Positions 9,162 to 18,948 of a DNA stretch of 38,898 nucleotides are shown piece after piece (positions within the stretch are counted from its first letter, which is position 1; every line of letters begins with the position of its first letter). The stretch spans positions 1-38,898 of the forward strand of contig DBXT01000004.1 in assembly GCA_002309615.1 (NCBI GenBank). Reading direction: 5' to 3'. The position numbers and the translations under genes were made by a program. The notes beneath the pieces were generated by a model, which had not been told where the DNA came from, did not search any database, and saw only the letters and a program-made list of their open reading frames with translations. Source of the DNA: Bacteroidales bacterium UBA1205. GTDB lineage: Bacteria > Bacteroidota > Bacteroidia > Bacteroidales > WCHB1-69.

Positions 9162-10127
9162 TTATTTCGGCTTGTAGAATGTTCTCGGTGCAGACCGGTG
9201 AACGGTTCCTTCCGTTTCTTTTTTTTGTTCCTTGTTGCGGCCTTCTACTCCCGGCTTAAACACCCACCTTCCGTCTTGCTCTATAAAACCATCGTTTAAC
9301 GAAGCCTCCGGCACGTAATATTGCGGCACATTAGCCAAAGATTCATCCATGGGTATCAAACGATTGAAAATAATCATATTGGTGGCTATGGTATCATACG
9401 TATATTTGTGCGTATGCTTGTCTTTTTTGCCGGAACGGCGTGCATAATATTCCTTGCTATAATCCAAATGCAATTTGGAATTACGGGCATATTCAAACAC
9501 TATGCGATATACTTTGGTTTTGCTATAATTTCTAAATATGGGTGCCCCGAAAGTGGGAGCACCTTTGGTATTAATACTTAACACATCTATTACCTTGTAT
9601 TGAGAAAATATATTGCCTCCGTTCCATCCCAAAAGAGTGTAATAAGTATGTGTAGATGTTTGCGTTTCAAGCAAATGAGTATACATCGCACCGAACCAGG
9701 AATGATGAGTCAGTGTCTGCGTATTCGGATTGGCAATACGGCTGCTCTTATCGGTAAGCGGATACACCATATATCGTTTTTGCTGCTCATTATATGACTG
9801 TAAAAAACCGAAATATTCGCAATTGTTACGGTCGTCCATGACATACCAAGTAAAAATACGCACCTTTTTATCAGCAGAAGTAAGTATGGAGATGGTCTTG
9901 AGCGAATCGAATTTATAATTGAAAGAATTTTTCATCTGCAACATTTCTTCCAGCAAATATAACAACTGCTCGTTCTTTTGATAGCGTATTTCACTAATAG
10001 GCTCACTAAGCATACCGGCATGCAAACTAATAATAGAATCCTCCATTACGGAGAAATCCGATTTTTTTTGTGCTTGAAGGGAACACACCAACAAGACGAT
10101 GCCGATTGCTATTCCTATTTTTCTCAT
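9162..10127 (-). CDS. Secreted protein of an uncharacterised Bacteroidota family
   Basis: 321 residues with a signal peptide (MRKIGIAIGIVLLVCSLQAQ, cleavage after Ala-Gln). No catalytic motif is recognised. The pattern, from memory, resembles a widespread uncharacterised Bacteroidota family: ISILTSADKKVRIFTWYVMD, a region on cellular response (FGFLQSYNEQQKRYMVYPL), WFGAMYTHLLE, YYTLLGWNGGN, and a C-terminal part ending near WVFKPGVEGRN. The last 25 residues are basic and low in complexity. It is convergent with the YgiQ gene and stands alone. Likely periplasmic or surface exposed; function unknown. Confidence 0.75.
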   Translation of the reverse strand: MRKIGIAIGIVLLVCSLQAQKKSDFSVMEDSIISLHAGMLSEPISEIRYQKNEQLLYLLEEMLQMKNSFNYKFDSLKTISILTSADKKVRIFTWYVMDDRNNCEYFGFLQSYNEQQKRYMVYPLTDKSSRIANPNTQTLTHHSWFGAMYTHLLETQTSTHTYYTLLGWNGGNIFSQYKVIDVLSINTKGAPTFGAPIFRNYSKTKVYRIVFEYARNSKLHLDYSKEYYARRSGKKDKHTHKYTYDTIATNMIIFNRLIPMDESLANVPQYYVPEASLNDGFIEQDGRWVFKPGVEGRNKEQKKETEGTVHRSAPRTFYKPK

Positions 10128-10193
10128 TTGCGATTAAAATATGATAGATAACGAAAAAAATCTCTCTTTAGTATATTTTTTATTCTTGATATT

Positions 10194-11207
10194 TCATTCT
10201 AACAAAAAAGACAAAACAGCATGTTTTTGATTTAACATAATATTTTTAAGAGCATTTGCCCGTCCGAAATGTTCTTTTGGAATACCTTCATTATGATAAA
10301 TTGTGGTATCCAATTGCAGCAATATGTTCTGTAACTGCTCCTCTGAATCATAATGTTGATAATACATTACAGCCATAGGCGGCAATTGAGACCTTTTTTC
10401 GGTAAACAACATCAAGCCTTGGTCCATAAACGGAATAGAATGAAAAAGATGTAAGGTTTTCTGGTATTCCAAATTATTCAAATATTTATGATGCATGCCT
10501 GCAATATGCTGATACTCATCCATTGCCTTAAACAAAGATGCAAAATTGTAATCAGAAGGCACCATTACACATTTTACGCTACCTTGTCCCATACCAAAAT
10601 ACAGCATCATATCTTTTGCTAAAAGAGATAATTGTGAGGAAGTTTCTTTTCCTGTAAGCACCGCTACGCTGTAATTTTCTTGTAAAACAAGTGTGGGGTA
10701 TTTGTTTTTTATGTAAATATTTCCGACATTGGTTTGAGCATACTTACACGGCATTATCATTTTTTGTACTCCGCGTAAAACACCATGATTCAAGTTTACG
10801 GCATTTTTCATATTTTCATCAACACTATCCAACATGGCTACTATCGCTGCCAATAAACGGCGATTGTCATCACATGCCTTGCTGAGCATGATATTGCCGG
10901 TGAGCAAAATAGGCACTATCATTTCCATTCCCGACAAAGGTGTATTGCAAGACATTATCACCCCTATTTGTTGAGATTCATGTGAGACAATCTTGTTCTC
11001 ATATCCGCTAACATATTCATATAGAAAATTTTCATTAAGTATTTGTATAACATCAGCCATGGCGATTTGCACAAAAGGTTTTACCGCCCACGGAAAAAAG
11101 AGATGCTCCTGCTCTATTATTGTTGATAAAGCATCCTCATTCCATGCTTTTTGGAGGGTATTTCCCCATTGTGACAACAATCGGATACGCTGGTCTAAAC
11201 TATACAT
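10194..11207 (-). CDS. LuxC-like acyl-CoA reductase homologue, divergent and probably lacking the catalytic Cys
   Basis: 337 residues. The arrangement follows Bacteroidota acyl-CoA reductases of the LuxC family, which reduce acyl-CoA or acyl-enzyme to aldehyde. A segment at 81-110 (IGVIMSCNTPLSGMEM, then LLTGNIMLSK) stands where the family has a VGVVMAGNIPLVGFHD-like loop. A segment at 181-220 (VAVLTGKETSSQLSLLAKDM, then MLYFGMGQGSVKCVMVPSDY) matches the region carrying the nucleophile, normally YFGxGCRNVSKL. Here the Cys position holds Gln208; the nearest Cys is 213. Several otherwise constant residues of the first loop are also changed. Activity is therefore doubtful. The start overlaps the end of nnr by 8 bases, making it the last gene of the dnaG-priA-nnr unit. 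Family assignment is from memory of the pattern. Confidence 0.7.
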   Translation of the reverse strand: MYSLDQRIRLLSQWGNTLQKAWNEDALSTIIEQEHLFFPWAVKPFVQIAMADVIQILNENFLYEYVSGYENKIVSHESQQIGVIMSCNTPLSGMEMIVPILLTGNIMLSKACDDNRRLLAAIVAMLDSVDENMKNAVNLNHGVLRGVQKMIMPCKYAQTNVGNIYIKNKYPTLVLQENYSVAVLTGKETSSQLSLLAKDMMLYFGMGQGSVKCVMVPSDYNFASLFKAMDEYQHIAGMHHKYLNNLEYQKTLHLFHSIPFMDQGLMLFTEKRSQLPPMAVMYYQHYDSEEQLQNILLQLDTTIYHNEGIPKEHFGRANALKNIMLNQKHAVLSFLLE

Positions 11208-12699
11208 ATTTTAAATTCTCTATTATATCACTTGCTATCAACGATGCCATGCTCTGCTTTTCAACAGCTTTATCGGCAGCGGCGGCATGAATAAACACAC
11301 CTGCTATGGCTGCATATAATGCCGGTAATCCTTGGCACAATAATGCCAATAATATTCCCGTAAGCACATCCCCGCTACCGGCCGTGGCCATACCTGCATT
11401 TCCTATGGTGTTGAAATAGCATTTTCCATCCGGAGCAGCAATACAGGTGTGAGCACCTTTTAGAATTACTATGGCATTGTACTTCCTTGCAAACTCTTGC
11501 TGTTTTGACAATCTTTCGTAACTATTGTTGCATGGACCCGTCAAACGCTCAAATTCTTTAATATGCGGAGTAAAAATACAATGAGGCGGTAAAAAACTCA
11601 GCCACGTTTTATTTTCGGCTAAAATATTGATAGCGTCAGCATCCAACACCATAGGACCACCATAATCGGCTATCATTTTTTTTAACCCTTGTGCTGAACG
11701 TGAATGCGTTCCCAATCCGGGGCCTATTGCTATTGCCTTATATTTTAATTGTTTGAAGTCAACATTGGTAAATATTGTATTTTCTTCATCTTCTTGACAA
11801 ATAGCTTCATTAACTGCTATTTGCACTATATCCACACATTGTTTGGGGACATGCACCGTAAGCAAGCCTATCCCCGCACGCATGGCTGCTTTTGCCGCCA
11901 TTATTGCGGCACCGCACATACCCCTGCTTCCTGCAACAAGCAAACCATGCCCGAAACAGTTTTTATGATCAAATTTATGACGAACCGGCAACATCCTTTG
12001 TACGGCAGAAGGCGTAATGGCATAATAAGGTGTGTCTACTGCATCTATACACCCTTGAGACAATCCTATATCATAATAATTCCATTCTCCTACATAGTCA
12101 TAATTTTCGGGAAACATATATGCTAATTTCGGAAAAGCCAAACTATGCGTAACATCGGCATGCACCGCTAAATCACTACTGTCCATCGGCTTATCGACAT
12201 ATAGTCCGGAAGGCATATCCACACTGAATACAAAAGAACTGCCGGCATTAATTCGCTTTATGGCATCTATTATTAATGCATTATCTATTGCTCGACTGAT
12301 TCCGGTACCCAATATTGCATCCACCACTACATCGGCTGCAAACAAAGGCCATTCGTCTTTGGCACGTACTATGCTTATATTTTCAGGATATTGCTGTTGC
12401 ATAAGTTTTAAATTCCGGCTGCAATCATCTGACAACTTATCACTATATTGTAGCAATATTGCATGCACTGTATAATCCTTTTGTAACATCATGCGTGCTA
12501 TTGCCAAGCCGTCTCCGCCGTTATTGCCGATTCCGCATATCACCGATATGCGTGTTTGCTTGTCAGGAAACAAACTTTCCAAATGTTTCGCACAAGTATC
12601 TGCCGCTTGCTCCATCAATTGCCAGGAACTTATAGCTGTAAGATCTATGGTTTGGGCATCACACCGGCGAATTTGTTCTACTGAAGGTATTTTTATCAT
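11200..12699 (-). CDS. nnr: Bifunctional NAD(P)H-hydrate repair enzyme (epimerase and ADP-dependent dehydratase)
   Basis: 499 residues, the normal length of the fused YjeF-type enzyme. It repairs damaged NADH and NADPH hydrates in the cytoplasm. The N-terminal NnrE epimerase domain (about 1-215) has VICGIGNNGGDGLAIARMM. The C-terminal NnrD dehydratase domain (about 225-499) has HGLLVAGSRGMCGAAIMAAK, AIGPGLGTHSRSAQGL, VLDADAIN, FTPHIKEFERL, and the catalytic-region GNAGMATAGSGDVLTGI. It lies 20 bases after priA and overlaps the LuxC-like gene by 8 bases on the same strand. Confidence 0.95.
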   Translation of the reverse strand: MIKIPSVEQIRRCDAQTIDLTAISSWQLMEQAADTCAKHLESLFPDKQTRISVICGIGNNGGDGLAIARMMLQKDYTVHAILLQYSDKLSDDCSRNLKLMQQQYPENISIVRAKDEWPLFAADVVVDAILGTGISRAIDNALIIDAIKRINAGSSFVFSVDMPSGLYVDKPMDSSDLAVHADVTHSLAFPKLAYMFPENYDYVGEWNYYDIGLSQGCIDAVDTPYYAITPSAVQRMLPVRHKFDHKNCFGHGLLVAGSRGMCGAAIMAAKAAMRAGIGLLTVHVPKQCVDIVQIAVNEAICQEDEENTIFTNVDFKQLKYKAIAIGPGLGTHSRSAQGLKKMIADYGGPMVLDADAINILAENKTWLSFLPPHCIFTPHIKEFERLTGPCNNSYERLSKQQEFARKYNAIVILKGAHTCIAAPDGKCYFNTIGNAGMATAGSGDVLTGILLALLCQGLPALYAAIAGVFIHAAAADKAVEKQSMASLIASDIIENLKYV

Positions 12700-12719
12700 A
12701 ACTTATGTTTTACAATACG

Positions 12720-15191
12720 CTAATATACATCCACATCCGGAACAAACACTACTGATGCATACCTGCGGTCTGCTTTTATTTGCCCTATCATATCCGATAT
12801 TTGTTGCTTGCGGTATGCCATCTTTTTATCCATAGGCATTTTCAATATTATCTCTTTTCTAAACATATTTTTTACTTTGGACACCAGAGCCGTTTCCGGA
12901 CCCAAAACGGGAATGTCTAATATTTCTCGCATTTTTTGAGCTAAACACAAAGCTGCTTCGGAGGATTTTTTTTCATCTTTATGCTGTATTCCTATTTTTA
13001 TCAATCTTAAATAGGGTGGATACCTGAAATTTTTACGTTCTTGCAAAAGTGTTGCCGCCGCAGTATCGTAATCATTGTTTAGTATATATGAGAATATACT
13101 ATGGTTAACATTATGTGTTTGTATAATAACCTTGCCCTGCTTACTCTTTCTTCCGGCACGACCGCCTACCTGCATCAACAATTGTAAAGCCCGTTCATAA
13201 GAACGAAAATCCGGATAATTGAGCATATTATCGGCATTCAGTATTCCCACCAAACTCACATTACCAAAATCCAAACCTTTGGTTACCATTTGAGTACCTA
13301 TGAGTATGTCTATTGAACCATTGCCGAAGTCGTCAAGTATCTGTTTATGCGATTCTTTTTTTCGCGTTGCATCATAATCCAACCGAGATATTCGCGCCAA
13401 CGGGAACAAGGCTTGAAGCTCTTCCTCTATCATTTCCGTACCAAAACCTTTCTTCTGCATAGTTGCCTGCCCGCATTCGGGACAAGTGTCTTGTACGGGA
13501 ATACTATAGCCGCAATAATGACACTGCAATTCTTTAATACCTTTATGATAGGTAAGCGTAACATCACAATATTGACAATGAGGAATATAACCACACGAAG
13601 GACATTCCAAATAAGGAGAATAACCTCTTCTGTTTTGGAAAAGTATTACTTGCTGATGTAAATCAAGTGCTTGCTGTATGTTGCTTACCAAACGGTCGCT
13701 AGAATGCCCTTGTAATTGGTGATTGACGGTAGCTTCACGCATATTTACCAGCTCTATTTGTGGTAAAAGTGCTTCCCCGTACCGTTTTGTCAATTTCACA
13801 TAACCGTATTTTTCCCTTAAAGCATTAAAAAATGTCTCCATACTGGGTGTAGCCGTGCCTAAAATAATGTCTGCCTGCACTTGACTTGCCAACATTACCG
13901 CAGCATCTCTGGCTTGATAACGAGGTGCAGGATCATATTGCTTGTAAGACATATCATGCTCCTCATCCACTACTATAAGCCCCAAATTGGAAAATGGCAA
14001 AAACAAGGCGGAACGAGTTCCTAATATCAGTTTAAATCGTCCTTCGGGATTGCATATTTCTTGCCAGACTTCAGCTCTTTGCATATAACTATAATGAGAA
14101 TGATAAATGCCCACCATATCGCCGAAATAGGCTCGTAACCGACTTATGATATGCTCTGTAAGGGCTATTTCGGGCAAAAGATACAACACTTGTTTTCCCT
14201 GTTGTATATAATCGTGTATTAACTTGATATATATCTCCGTTTTGCCGCTACCGGTAACGCCTTGCAGCAACAATTTATTATTCACGCTTAATTGTTGCCG
14301 TATATCATTATACGCTTGTTCCTGTTCCGGACTCAGTAATATGCTTTCCACCGATTGCTTATGCGTTTGATACTGCCAGCGACTTACCGTTAAATTTTCT
14401 TTTTTTAACACCCCTTTCTTTATTAAAGCCGACAAACGACTTTCCGTTATTCCTGCCAGTGACAGCAATTCCGATTTTTTTATTAAATCCCTGTTGGCAC
14501 GACGGGAACACATCATAAACTGCAATAAAGCATCGGATTGCTGTTGAGTCTTCTTATTTTTTTCCATTACTGACAGCAACTCAGCAAGGTCTTCCTGATG
14601 TTGCCGGTAATGGTCTGCCAAGCCTATGAATGTTTCCAGTTTGGGCTTGTATTTATCTATCACCTCTTCACACAGCACCAATAATGATTTATCTATCATA
14701 TTACGAACCTGCTGCATAGCATAATTATTGCCCAATATGGTATATACTTCTTTAAACGATAATACCTTCTTCTTGGTCAAAGTGTCTATCACCGCTAATT
14801 CTTGTGTGTTAAGACCGGAAATATCACCGTTAAAATCCGGATGAATAGCTATTTTTGTTTCGCTACTCAACCTGAATACACCCGGCAAGGCTGCTATCAT
14901 CACCTCTCCGATAGTACACATATAATAAGAAGACACCCATTGCCAAAATTCCAATTGTTGATTTGTAATCAAAGCATGCTCGTCAAGTACAGATATGATA
15001 TCTTTAACAGCATATAGTTTCGGCCTTTCGTTATGCACGCGTGCAATGATGCCTGCATAAAATTTGCTGCGACCGAAATTCACCAGCACTCTTATGCCCA
15101 CCTGCACAGCATCCGACAACGGAGGCGGCACTTGATAGGTAAACATACCTTGCAATGGTAAGGGAAGTATTACATCAACAAATGTATTCAC
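12720..15191 (-). CDS. priA: Primosomal protein N' (replication restart helicase PriA)
   Basis: 823 residues, in the range for PriA of this phylum. PriA recognises stalled forks and loads the replicative helicase. The N-terminal 3'-DNA-binding domain occupies about 1-105. Helicase motifs: Walker A GVTGSGKTEIY (311-321), DEEH (409-412), GTATPSMETF, and later ILIGTQMVTKGLDF. Eight cysteines forming the paired zinc sites are present in CPSC...CQYC...CHYC...CPEC. The C-terminal domain ends with VVFVPDVDVY. Its start overlaps the end of dnaG by 17 bases, linking primase and restart helicase in one message. Confidence 0.95.
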   Translation of the reverse strand: MNTFVDVILPLPLQGMFTYQVPPPLSDAVQVGIRVLVNFGRSKFYAGIIARVHNERPKLYAVKDIISVLDEHALITNQQLEFWQWVSSYYMCTIGEVMIAALPGVFRLSSETKIAIHPDFNGDISGLNTQELAVIDTLTKKKVLSFKEVYTILGNNYAMQQVRNMIDKSLLVLCEEVIDKYKPKLETFIGLADHYRQHQEDLAELLSVMEKNKKTQQQSDALLQFMMCSRRANRDLIKKSELLSLAGITESRLSALIKKGVLKKENLTVSRWQYQTHKQSVESILLSPEQEQAYNDIRQQLSVNNKLLLQGVTGSGKTEIYIKLIHDYIQQGKQVLYLLPEIALTEHIISRLRAYFGDMVGIYHSHYSYMQRAEVWQEICNPEGRFKLILGTRSALFLPFSNLGLIVVDEEHDMSYKQYDPAPRYQARDAAVMLASQVQADIILGTATPSMETFFNALREKYGYVKLTKRYGEALLPQIELVNMREATVNHQLQGHSSDRLVSNIQQALDLHQQVILFQNRRGYSPYLECPSCGYIPHCQYCDVTLTYHKGIKELQCHYCGYSIPVQDTCPECGQATMQKKGFGTEMIEEELQALFPLARISRLDYDATRKKESHKQILDDFGNGSIDILIGTQMVTKGLDFGNVSLVGILNADNMLNYPDFRSYERALQLLMQVGGRAGRKSKQGKVIIQTHNVNHSIFSYILNNDYDTAAATLLQERKNFRYPPYLRLIKIGIQHKDEKKSSEAALCLAQKMREILDIPVLGPETALVSKVKNMFRKEIILKMPMDKKMAYRKQQISDMIGQIKADRRYASVVFVPDVDVY

Positions 15192-17169
15192 CGTTATTTC
15201 TATATGTTGTACCTAATGAAGTTTCTATTTCCGCTATCTTTTGCGTCAATTCTTGTATCAACATCAACAAAACATCCGTTTCGCTTTCCGATGCTTGTTG
15301 AAGTTGGTCGTTAAAATATTTTCGGCGTGACAACAAACGAGTCAGACGTAACAATTGTAGCACTCGTGTTACATTGTCAGACAATATATCGGTATCATCG
15401 TCAACATATCTTGCTTCCGCCCCGTTTGCCGATCCTTCCGATTTTTTGTCCATGTTTACCTCCAACAAGTTCATAATAGTAGCTCTCATATCCTCCGATA
15501 CCCCATTGCACATGTTTTTTACAACGTTTGTATCATATTTCTCCGCATATTCGGCATATAATTCATACAATTTCGCATATTCGGGAACACTCAACTTTAT
15601 AGCATCTTCCGCCATGTTGTCATAAATATATTGATCCAAACGCGTATATTGCACTTCTTCTTGTTCCGTGATGAAAGTCAATATTCTTTCACCATGATTT
15701 ATCAGTATTTTCATTAATGCTTTTTCCGCCACCATCGCCCTATTTTGAGGTATTAAACTCTGCGGATGCTGCTTGGCGGTGTCCGATAAAACAGCTGCTG
15801 TTTCCGTATTATCTATTGTTGCGATGTTTTCTTCTTGTTTGGCACGCTGTTCTAACACTATTTGATAATATTTTTTGCGTACCGCTTCGGCAAACGATTC
15901 TTCCGGTATGGAGAACAAATCGCTACATTGATGCACATATTCACTCCGAGCGATAACATCATTTACCAGAGCCACATCACCTGCTATGGTATTTATTACT
16001 TCAGCACGCTTAATGGGATCCGTTTTGGCATCAGCAAGCAAAATTTTTGCTTTAAAGGTGATAAAATCACATTCGTGTTCCTTTATATATGTTTCACACT
16101 CTTCCATGGTGTGATGACGAGCAAAAGAATCAGGGTCGTCTTCGGGAGGTAACAACACCACTCTTACATTAACATCTTGCTTGAGAGCCAAAGATATTCC
16201 TCTTAATGCCGCCTTTATTCCCGCATTATCACCATCGTAAATAATGGTAATATTATTGGTAAGCTTTTTTATCAATCGTATTTGTTCAACTGTAAGCGAA
16301 GTGCCGGAAGAAGCCACCACATTTTCTATTCCTGTTTGATGAAAAGAGATTACATCGGTATATCCTTCCACCAAATAACATTTGTCATTTCTTTTAATGG
16401 CATTTTTTGACAGATAGATACCATAAAGCACATTACTCTTGTGGTATATATCCGTTTCGGGACTATTCACATATTTAGCGGCATAGTCTGTTTTGCCCGC
16501 TGTCATCACCCGACCGCCGAAAGCGATTACCCTACCTGAAAAATTGTGTATGGGAAATATGACTCTTTCCCTGAATCTATCCAAATAATAATGATTATCC
16601 TTTACTATGGTAAGACCCGATTTTTCCAATTCTTTAACCGAATAACCTTTCAGCAACGCACTCTGAGTAAACGCATCTTTCCCTTGAGGAGAATATCCTA
16701 ATTGAAATTTGGAAATGGTGCTGTCGGTAAAACTTCTTTGACGAAAATAAGCTAAACCGACATTTTTACCCTCATCGGTGTGTAAAAGTTGATTAATAAA
16801 AAAATCTTTGGCATAATCATGCAATTTATATAGTTGTTCTTTTTCGTCATATTCTTTTTTTTGTTCTGCCGTCGGCTGCGTTTCCACTAATACTATACCA
16901 TATTTTTTGGCTAAATAACGCAAGGCCTCAGGATAAGTATAATGTTCGTGTTCTATTACAAAATTAACAGCATCTCCGGCTTTCCCGCAGCCGAAACACT
17001 TGTATATGCCTTTAACCGGACTTACTATAAACGAAGGTGTTTTCTCGTTATGAAAAGGGCATAAGCCGATATAATTAGCTCCTCTTTTGGTCAAACGGAC
17101 GAAATCGCCTACAACCTCCTCTATTTTACAAGCATCCACTATTCTTTCTATATCGTCCGGCTTTATCAT
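15175..17169 (-). CDS. dnaG: DNA primase DnaG
   Basis: 664 residues. Synthesises RNA primers at the replication fork. The CHC2 zinc-binding domain shows Cys37, His40, Cys58 and Cys61. The RNA polymerase/TOPRIM core shows EGYTD (268-272) and DGDNAG (312-317). The C-terminal helicase-binding region (about 430-664) is variable, as is usual for the family. First gene of a minus-strand unit with priA, nnr and the LuxC-like gene; a -7 box lies 58 bases upstream. Confidence 0.97.
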   Translation of the reverse strand: MIKPDDIERIVDACKIEEVVGDFVRLTKRGANYIGLCPFHNEKTPSFIVSPVKGIYKCFGCGKAGDAVNFVIEHEHYTYPEALRYLAKKYGIVLVETQPTAEQKKEYDEKEQLYKLHDYAKDFFINQLLHTDEGKNVGLAYFRQRSFTDSTISKFQLGYSPQGKDAFTQSALLKGYSVKELEKSGLTIVKDNHYYLDRFRERVIFPIHNFSGRVIAFGGRVMTAGKTDYAAKYVNSPETDIYHKSNVLYGIYLSKNAIKRNDKCYLVEGYTDVISFHQTGIENVVASSGTSLTVEQIRLIKKLTNNITIIYDGDNAGIKAALRGISLALKQDVNVRVVLLPPEDDPDSFARHHTMEECETYIKEHECDFITFKAKILLADAKTDPIKRAEVINTIAGDVALVNDVIARSEYVHQCSDLFSIPEESFAEAVRKKYYQIVLEQRAKQEENIATIDNTETAAVLSDTAKQHPQSLIPQNRAMVAEKALMKILINHGERILTFITEQEEVQYTRLDQYIYDNMAEDAIKLSVPEYAKLYELYAEYAEKYDTNVVKNMCNGVSEDMRATIMNLLEVNMDKKSEGSANGAEARYVDDDTDILSDNVTRVLQLLRLTRLLSRRKYFNDQLQQASESETDVLLMLIQELTQKIAEIETSLGTTYRNNGEYIC

Positions 17170-17227
17170 ATTAAATTACTCAAAACTAATTAAATACACC
17201 TATTTAGTTATACCTGTTTTCATTTTG

Positions 17228-17261
17228 CAAAAATACATTAATTGAAATAATCACTCCCAAA
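17228..17261 (-). promoter_or_regulatory. Putative promoter of the dnaG-priA-nnr unit
   Basis: The minus strand has TTTG (17258-17261) and TATTTTTG followed by C (17228-17235), separated by 22 bases. This is near the Bacteroidota -33/-7 arrangement. The ATG of dnaG is 58 bases downstream. Confidence 0.5.
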
Positions 17262-17327
17262 AAATTCCACTTATTTTTGCACAATCTTTATTTTCTCAAA
17301 ACTTATTTTTTTTGCCGAATAGAATAT

Positions 17328-17354
17328 AAAAAAAGCGATTGGTGTCAATCGCTT
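17328..17354 (-). terminator. Rho-independent terminator after rlmH
   Basis: A perfect 9-bp stem AAGCGATTG/CAATCGCTT with a four-base loop (17342-17345). On the minus strand it is followed by seven consecutive T (17328-17334, the first two overlapping the stem). It lies 27 bases beyond the rlmH stop and separates that unit from dnaG. Confidence 0.85.
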
Positions 17355-17380
17355 GAAATATTATTTATTCATTTGTTCTT

Positions 17381-17851
17381 CTATTGATGATGATATGGCT
17401 CGTTTTTTAGTATGGAAGCGGCTCTATAAAGTTGCTCCAAAAATATCAGCCGCACCATTTGATGAGAAAATGTCATCATGGAAAGCGATAGTTTAAAATT
17501 GCTGCGTTCATACACCTGCGGAGAAAAACCGTAAGGACCTCCGATAACAAATACCAATTGTTTGGATAACTGCATTTTTTTCTGCAAAAAATCGGCAAAC
17601 CCCACCGATGTCATATTTTGACCGTTTTCATCCAAAAGCACCACAGTGTCGGAAGGGAGTATTTTATCCAGTATTATTTCACCTTCCTTTATTTTTTGTT
17701 GCTCAAAGTTTAAATTTTTAATTTGTTTCAAAGCAGGTAATTCAATGTATTCAAAAGGAAAATAATGTATCAATTTGTTGCAATAAATATCCACACCCGT
17801 ACGCAAATACGGCTCATCTGTTTTGGCTATGGCATAAACTTTTATTTTCAT
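17381..17851 (-). CDS. rlmH: 23S rRNA (pseudouridine1915-N3)-methyltransferase RlmH
   Basis: 156 residues, the standard length of this SPOUT enzyme, which methylates pseudouridine 1915 of helix 69 in assembled ribosomes using SAM. Seen: the SAM-binding VFVIGGPYGFSPQVY near residues 100-114 and the C-terminal family tail with LIFLEQLYRAASILKNEPYH followed by a final His-Gln. The ATG directly abuts the stop of the upstream GH73 gene with no bases between, so translation is coupled. Last gene before the terminator at 17328-17354. Confidence 0.95.
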   Translation of the reverse strand: MKIKVYAIAKTDEPYLRTGVDIYCNKLIHYFPFEYIELPALKQIKNLNFEQQKIKEGEIILDKILPSDTVVLLDENGQNMTSVGFADFLQKKMQLSKQLVFVIGGPYGFSPQVYERSNFKLSLSMMTFSHQMVRLIFLEQLYRAASILKNEPYHHQ

Positions 17852-18931
17852 TTATCGCAATCTCAATTTTTGTCCTGCATGAATTTCCGTGCTCTTGTCC
17901 ATTTTATTTAATCTATACAATGCAGAAATTTTTATTCCGTACATTTGAGCTATGTCTCGCATGTTTTCATAACCCCTGACCACATGCATGCTTATTTCAG
18001 CTTTGTTCTTCTTGGCTTCCAAATATACTATTTCGCCCGGATAGGGTTCGTATTTTCTATAGGGAACATCATTGTGCATTTTCAACTCTCCTACTCCCAA
18101 TTGTACATCCACAGCTATAGAATAATACGTATCTCCCATTTGTGCCACTACAAAATACACACCGTTGTTTCTATACACCGGCCGTGTGGTATAAGGATAT
18201 TCCACCTGTGCGTAACCCATGAACGGATTTCCGCCGGCTTTCCACTCATCCAAGGACAATTTGCCGGAAGAACGGGGCGTATTCCTTTTGTGCCAATTCT
18301 TAGGAGGCAGATATGATGCTTGATTTTTAGCATTGGTTTTATTAACAGATGAAGCATTTGTATGTTGGGCTAATCTGCTATTCCTTTCGTTCCGGTTGCT
18401 TTGCTTTTTATCATTCGGCACTTCGCCCGTATCATATTGATACAATTGATAATCCTCAATAATTTTTATCAATCGCTCCGCATATTGCGGATTGGTGGCA
18501 TAGCCACAAGATTTTAATCCTCTTGCCCATCCTTTATAATCGGTAGGTTCCAAGGAAAATAAAGATTGATAGCGACTTTGCTGCAGGAATTTGGAATGGT
18601 CGTCAAACGATTGTGCCGCATTGGTATAACTGCGAAAACAATCATTTTTATTATCGTCGTCTTTGTAGAATTTTCTACCTGACCAATCGGAATGGCATTT
18701 AATACCGAAATGATTGTTGGCTATGCGGGCTAAATCGCTGGTACCGGCTCCCGATTCCAATATACCTTGTGCAAGGGTAATGCTGGCGGGGATGCCGAAT
18801 TCTTGCATTTTTTTTACCGCCACATCGCTATAAGTGTCTATATATCGCTTTATATCAGCGGTAGTGTATTGCCCATACGATATTTGCAACACCAAAAGTA
18901 TTGTTCCTATCAACCCGACGACTTTCTTCAT
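17852..18931 (-). CDS. Exported N-acetylglucosaminidase (GH73) with C-terminal LysM domain
   Basis: 359 residues. Signal peptide 1-20 (cleavage about Gly-Gln). The glucosaminidase domain (about 25-165) has the catalytic-region Glu59 in LAQGILESGAGTSDLA, then NNHFGIKCHSDW and the SFDDHSKFL segment. A linker rich in Asn/Ser/Lys (about 172-225) follows, then a conserved middle part, and a LysM peptidoglycan-binding domain at about 312-359 (VVRGYENMRDIAQMYGI, then GQKLRLR). Likely cuts peptidoglycan glycan strands during growth or separation. It sits 17 bases after the M13 peptidase gene and abuts rlmH. Confidence 0.9.
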   Translation of the reverse strand: MKKVVGLIGTILLVLQISYGQYTTADIKRYIDTYSDVAVKKMQEFGIPASITLAQGILESGAGTSDLARIANNHFGIKCHSDWSGRKFYKDDDNKNDCFRSYTNAAQSFDDHSKFLQQSRYQSLFSLEPTDYKGWARGLKSCGYATNPQYAERLIKIIEDYQLYQYDTGEVPNDKKQSNRNERNSRLAQHTNASSVNKTNAKNQASYLPPKNWHKRNTPRSSGKLSLDEWKAGGNPFMGYAQVEYPYTTRPVYRNNGVYFVVAQMGDTYYSIAVDVQLGVGELKMHNDVPYRKYEPYPGEIVYLEAKKNKAEISMHVVRGYENMRDIAQMYGIKISALYRLNKMDKSTEIHAGQKLRLR

Positions 18932-18948
18932 CTTTTAAATGAATAAAA

